Below are positions 5,437-8,029 of a stretch of 8,029 nucleotides of DNA, piece after piece. A model generated the notes under the pieces. The model was not told the DNA's origin and did no database searches. It saw nothing but the letters and a program-made list of their open reading frames with translations. Source of the stretch: Microcaldota archaeon (GTDB lineage Archaea; Micrarchaeota; Micrarchaeia; Norongarragalinales; UBA8480); contig JAUYPK010000066.1 in the NCBI GenBank assembly GCA_030697615.1, positions 1 to 8,029 of the forward strand. The letters run 5' to 3'. The translations under genes and the position numbers were made by a program. Numbering within the stretch: position 1 is the stretch's first letter; every line of letters begins with the position of its first letter.

Positions 5437-6801
5437 TCACTTCAACTCTCGTTTTATCTTTGCTAATAGCTGTTTCTTTTTCTTGCTTGGAGCAAGCGCG
5501 TGCTGTAACACGTCGACAAGGTTAGCGGCTGGAATTATTTCAATTTTCTTCCGCTGTGCTGGAGAAAGTGCAAGGTCTTCGTAGTTCGCTTTTGGAATAA
5601 TGAGCGTTTTGATCCCTGCGCTTATAGCCGCTTCTGCCTTTTGGGTAGCTCCGCCAATTGGCAACACACTTCCGCGTACAGAAAGCGAGCCAGTCATGGC
5701 AACGCTTTGCAAAATAGGCGCCTCTTCCAAAGCGGAAATCACCGCAGTTGCAACGCTTATACTCGCGCTGTCCCCCTCAACGCCTTCATAAGTTTGCAAG
5801 AACTGCACGTGGATATCATACTTGAAAATATCTTTACCAGTGTGCTTCTTGATAATTGCAGAGACATTTTCAATCGCTTCCTTAGCAATGCTTCCAAGTT
5901 TACCTGTTGCGATGATACGCCCTTCTTCGCGACTTGCAGACGGTGCGATTTCAGCAACTATTGGAAGAACTATGCCGCTGTCGCCGAACAAAGCCAATCC
6001 GTTTACTTTGCCAACTTCTTGGCCGCTTACAGCGAAAACTTCGTAATCCTTTCTTTGTTCAAGCATTGTGCCAGCGATTTGCTGCTCGAGGGTTTGTGAG
6101 AGTTTCTTCGCTGCTTCAATATGCGCTATTGTTACAAGTTTTGCGTTTTCTTGTTTTGCAACGTCTCCTGCAGCGCGTATCAAACCGCCAAGTTCACGTA
6201 ATTTAAGTGTTAATTTTCCTTTTCTTCCAGAGCGTTTGCGTGCTTCGTTGATGATTTCCATTGTTGCTTCTCTGTCGAAGTGTGGAATTTTACCGTCTTT
6301 TTTCACTTCTTGTGCAATGAACTGCGCTACTTTTATTTGGTTTTCTTTATTGTCAATAATGCTTTCATCCATGTAAACTTCATAACCATAGCCGCGTATA
6401 CGTGACCGAAGCGCTGGGTGCATGTGCTTCACGTCCGAATAATTTCCAGCTGCAACAAGAACGAAATCACACGGCGCCGCTTGTGTCTTTACCAAAGCTC
6501 CGGAACTCATTTCGCTTTGTCCAGTTATTGAATATTTCTTTTCCTGCATTGCAGTTAACAGCTCTTGCTGGCTACGGGGTTTCAACGTTGCAACTTCGTC
6601 GATGAAAAGAACGCCTTTGTTAGCCTTGTGAATTAAACCAGCTTCAACACGAAGATGTGCAGGCGTACCAAGACCACCAGAGTTGTGCACTAGCACTTTG
6701 TTAGCGAAGTAGTTACCCGTAGCTGTAGTGGCGTTGTAAAACCAACGCTTTTGCTTCGACACTTTCTTCCTTACAATTTTTTGAACAGATGTTTTTGGCA
6801 T
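5437..6801 (-). CDS. lonB: LonB protease C-terminal half, preceded by a C-intein
   Basis: Archaeal LonB is a membrane-anchored ATP-dependent protease of the AAA+ family. This 454-residue gene encodes only its second half. Residues 1-40 are a C-intein ending V36-L37-V38-H39-N40. S41 starts the extein SGGLGTPAH, the well-conserved LonB stretch between Walker A and Walker B. Then follow Walker B (G63-V-L-F-I-D68-E69), sensor 1 (N120), the arginine-finger region (P129-A-L-R-S-R-I-R) and the AAA lid. The protease domain has catalytic S345 in E342-G343-D344-S345-A346 and K388 in G383-G384-x-x-Q-K388. Walker A and the membrane segments are absent and should be encoded upstream, past the window edge. 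The ATG at 6801 has an in-frame stop just upstream, no ribosome binding site, and a TATA-like box 25-32 bp away. Alone it cannot be a working AAA+ protease; trans-splicing is inferred. Confidence 0.93.
   Translation of the reverse strand: MPKTSVQKIVRKKVSKQKRWFYNATTATGNYFANKVLVHNSGGLGTPAHLRVEAGLIHKANKGVLFIDEVATLKPRSQQELLTAMQEKKYSITGQSEMSSGALVKTQAAPCDFVLVAAGNYSDVKHMHPALRSRIRGYGYEVYMDESIIDNKENQIKVAQFIAQEVKKDGKIPHFDREATMEIINEARKRSGRKGKLTLKLRELGGLIRAAGDVAKQENAKLVTIAHIEAAKKLSQTLEQQIAGTMLEQRKDYEVFAVSGQEVGKVNGLALFGDSGIVLPIVAEIAPSASREEGRIIATGKLGSIAKEAIENVSAIIKKHTGKDIFKYDIHVQFLQTYEGVEGDSASISVATAVISALEEAPILQSVAMTGSLSVRGSVLPIGGATQKAEAAISAGIKTLIIPKANYEDLALSPAQRKKIEIIPAANLVDVLQHALAPSKKKKQLLAKIKRELK
6682..6801 (-). 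other. C-intein (IntC) of a split LonB intein
   Basis: This segment encodes forty residues. Intein block F is W20-F21-Y22-N23 through G29-N30-Y31-F32-A33-N34, and block G is V36-L37-V38-H39-N40, followed by Ser+1. The penultimate His, terminal Asn and Ser nucleophile needed for splicing are all present. The length and the V-x-K-I opening resemble IntC pieces of known split inteins such as cyanobacterial DnaE (about 36 residues). It has nine Lys/Arg and no Asp/Glu. The splice junction lies between 6682 and 6681. Confidence 0.88.
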
Positions 6802-6824
6802 TAAGTCACATTATGCAGCTGGAA

Positions 6825-6834
6825 GTTTTAATAT
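6825..6834 (-). promoter_or_regulatory. lonB: TATA-like box for the LonB C-half gene
   Basis: Minus-strand ATATTAAAAC is centred about 28 nt upstream of the ATG at 6801. There is no ribosome binding site in between, so a leaderless transcript is likely. It overlaps the stop of the small frame at 6828-6989. It supports the C-half being an independent gene rather than decayed intein tail. Confidence 0.5.
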
Positions 6835-6989
6835 GTGCGGTTTTTATTAGGGCTTTCTCTGGTTCCAAATACCATTGAGCGGAAAAGATCTAACGCATCT
6901 TTTGTTTGGGCTTCTTGGTAAAATCCTCGAAATGTAGGGTCGCGTGACCAGAAACCGCTATAAATGTATTCAGATAATGAATTATTCAC
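6828..6989 (-). CDS. Possible small ORF or gene remnant, 53 codons
   Basis: This frame starts with GTG at 6989 and is open upstream, without an ATG, to a TGA near 7043. The peptide has a protein-like composition (S-G-F-W-S-R-D-P-T-F-R-G-F-Y, then Q-E-A-Q-T-K-D-A-L-D-L-F-R-S-M-V-F-G-T-R-E). It contains an amphipathic helix (about 25-36) and aromatic residues, and does not look like random AT-rich translation. There is no ribosome binding site, and the GTG start is a guess. It may be a small gene, the tail of a decayed gene inserted in the intein, or chance. No family is recognised. Confidence 0.3.
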   Translation of the reverse strand: MNNSLSEYIYSGFWSRDPTFRGFYQEAQTKDALDLFRSMVFGTRESPNKNRTY

Positions 6990-7047
6990 TTGGTGAATTA
7001 TTATGGAGTTTATTGATAGATAAGCGGAACTATGTGAATTTCAACTG

Positions 7048-7066
7048 AAAAACCCAAATCGTTTTT
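7048..7066 (-). terminator. Weak hairpin with T run downstream of the endonuclease gene
   Basis: AAAAAC (7048-7053) pairs with GTTTTT (7061-7066) around a 7-nt loop, giving a T5 tail on either strand. It lies about 95 nt after the endonuclease stop at 7161. It could separate the transcript of the first lonB half from that of the second. The stem is nearly all A-T. Confidence 0.25.
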
Positions 7067-7160
7067 AGGGGGCATCGAGTCTCAGAAAACAAAATAACGG
7101 GCTAAACTAAGATGGTTAACTATTCTGCTTTATAGTGTTGTTTTTTTAAAAGAATGGCCG

Positions 7161-8029
7161 CTATTTTAAAATTTTTAGCAAAGCCGGAAGTTCTTCTCTA
7201 GGTGTGTTTATTGGTATTCTACGGCGTTGCCTGTAGGTGTTTACCGCTTCGTTAAATTTTTGTTTCTTTTCAATTGCATAAGTCAATGGAATTAGCTTGT
7301 ACGTGCGTATAACATTTTCCGGAGCGTTGCTGAACAAAATTCTATAAGAATCGCACACTTTTTCATCCTTTCTTCTTGGCGTTCCATCTTCAAGAGTTTT
7401 TTTTTGTGGTACTCTGTTTATTGACGTATATTCAATTCCAATGCTTTTGCATAATTCACATAGGGTTTTTAAGAACTCTAAATGTTCTGCCTCTTTTTCT
7501 TCTATTTTGCTCATGCTTAGTGAGAAGTTGACAAAGTGCATTGCCTTTCTCCAAATTGGGTATTGTGGCATGGCTACTTCGCAGCTGAAAAATCCATCAA
7601 GAAACGCTGCTCTCAACTCTGCAGATAGTTCAAAGAGCCATTTGGGTAAGTTGTAACTAACCATTGTTTTGTTTCCAACCGGGCAACCTAGCGCAGCAAA
7701 GAAACGAACAATTGATCGATCCGTTGTCCTGACGCCAATTGAACTTTGGTTGTAACCGGTTATAATCGCACTCAACGTTTCTTCGCCATACGGAAACACT
7801 TCAAGAAAGTCTTTTTTCCACGCCATTATGTTTTCCATTCTAGCAGAGTTAAAGTGAAACGTGTTGAGGTTTTTGTCAATCCCGCCGTCTGTAAAGCCCG
7901 CGCCAAGAAGCCGCAGAATCGCTGGCATTTTGAGATTATCTGAATAAAGCGGAAGTAATCCAACTTCTCTTAGCTTTTCAATTGCCAAAGTTGAAGTGGG
8001 CTTACAGTTCATCTGCTTCCAACCCCGCG
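7161..8029 (-). CDS. LAGLIDADG (DOD) intein homing endonuclease domain, likely tail of the N-intein half of LonB; cut by the right edge
   Basis: DOD endonucleases cut an intein-free allele and so spread the intein. Numbered from the Met at 8012, the first LAGLIDADG helix is about 34-43 (L-R-L-L-G-A-G-F-T-D42-G), preceded by the usual L-x-x-x-G-L-L-P-L. The second is at 133-145 (L-R-A-A-F-L-D-G-F-F-S-C-E145), with Glu where Asp is usual. Each is followed by an alpha/beta part, and the end (RTYKLIPLTYAIEKKQKF, about 235-252) resembles intein block H. The frame stays open through the right edge (R-G-W-K-Q before the Met), so the Met at 8012 need not be the start. The gene ends at a TAG before any C-intein motif. 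It is either the C-terminal part of a LonB N-extein/N-intein protein or a free-standing endonuclease within a fractured gene. Confidence 0.85.
   Translation of the reverse strand, partial: RGWKQMNCKPTSTLAIEKLREVGLLPLYSDNLKMPAILRLLGAGFTDGGIDKNLNTFHFNSARMENIMAWKKDFLEVFPYGEETLSAIITGYNQSSIGVRTTDRSIVRFFAALGCPVGNKTMVSYNLPKWLFELSAELRAAFLDGFFSCEVAMPQYPIWRKAMHFVNFSLSMSKIEEKEAEHLEFLKTLCELCKSIGIEYTSINRVPQKKTLEDGTPRRKDEKVCDSYRILFSNAPENVIRTYKLIPLTYAIEKKQKFNEAVNTYRQRRRIPINTPREELPALLKILK

Larger units (their letters stand above)
6802..7160. other. Gap between the two lonB/intein parts
   Basis: This 359-bp stretch breaks the intein. All minus-strand frames contain stops, so it cannot be a simple one-base frameshift joining the endonuclease to the C-intein. 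It holds a 53-codon frame (6828-6989), TATA-like boxes at 6825-6834 and 7129-7134, and a hairpin with T runs at 7048-7066. There is also a direct repeat GAATTATT at 6979-6986 and 6995-7002, with ATTCAC/GTGAAT inverted around TTG at 6984-6998. No tRNA was recognised. Confidence 0.6.

Noticed and set aside
5641..6206. Overlapping plus-strand frames inside lonB
   Set aside because: Several competing frames with no motif, all opposite the conserved protease domain.
6878..6959. tRNA gene in the intein gap
   Set aside because: The arms do not fit: the closing stem is 5 bp, the hairpin is 7 bp with a 7-nt loop in the wrong place, and there is no TTCRA T-loop on either strand.
7008..7073. 21-codon minus-strand peptide starting Met-Pro-Pro
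   Set aside because: No ribosome binding site or promoter at the right distance; it crosses the T-run hairpin and is too short to support.
5437..7160. Intein broken by a simple sequencing frameshift
   Set aside because: The 359-bp gap has multiple stops in each frame and no intein-like peptide, while the C-half has its own Met and promoter-like sequence; one or two base errors cannot join them.

Overview
The window is archaeal. The evidence is an archaeal/eukaryotic-type prolyl-tRNA synthetase, a class I archaeal CCA-adding enzyme, an archaeal LonB-type protease, GGTGA-type ribosome binding sites inside operons, and TATA-like boxes about 22-30 bp upstream of leaderless starts. The compact layout and short proteins would suit a small-genome (DPANN-like) lineage, but the sequence alone does not name one. 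Nearly everything is on the minus strand, and both end genes are cut by the window edges.

Reading the minus strand from right to left: 8029-7161 holds a LAGLIDADG (DOD) intein homing endonuclease domain, open past the right edge. 7160-6802 is a gap without a confident gene; it holds a 53-codon reading frame, weak hairpins and a TATA-like box. 6801-5437 encodes the C-terminal half of LonB, which begins with a complete 40-residue C-intein followed directly by the Ser of the LonB extein. These pieces read as a fractured lonB gene with a naturally split intein: the Walker A half of the protease should lie just beyond the right edge, and active protease would need protein trans-splicing.

5418-4927 (plus strand) is a GNAT acetyltransferase, divergent from a Nudix hydrolase (4878-4471) across one palindromic TATA element. 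From 4413 leftwards runs a tight seven-gene operon: cca, two small proteins, proS, two more small proteins, and a second GNAT acetyltransferase cut by the left edge. Several stops abut the next start or lie inside its ribosome binding site. The four small proteins (86-96 aa) look like diverged members of one uncharacterised family flanking proS, and their context suggests a role around tRNA or translation.

The two points most worth follow-up are the split-intein lonB and the small-protein family around proS.
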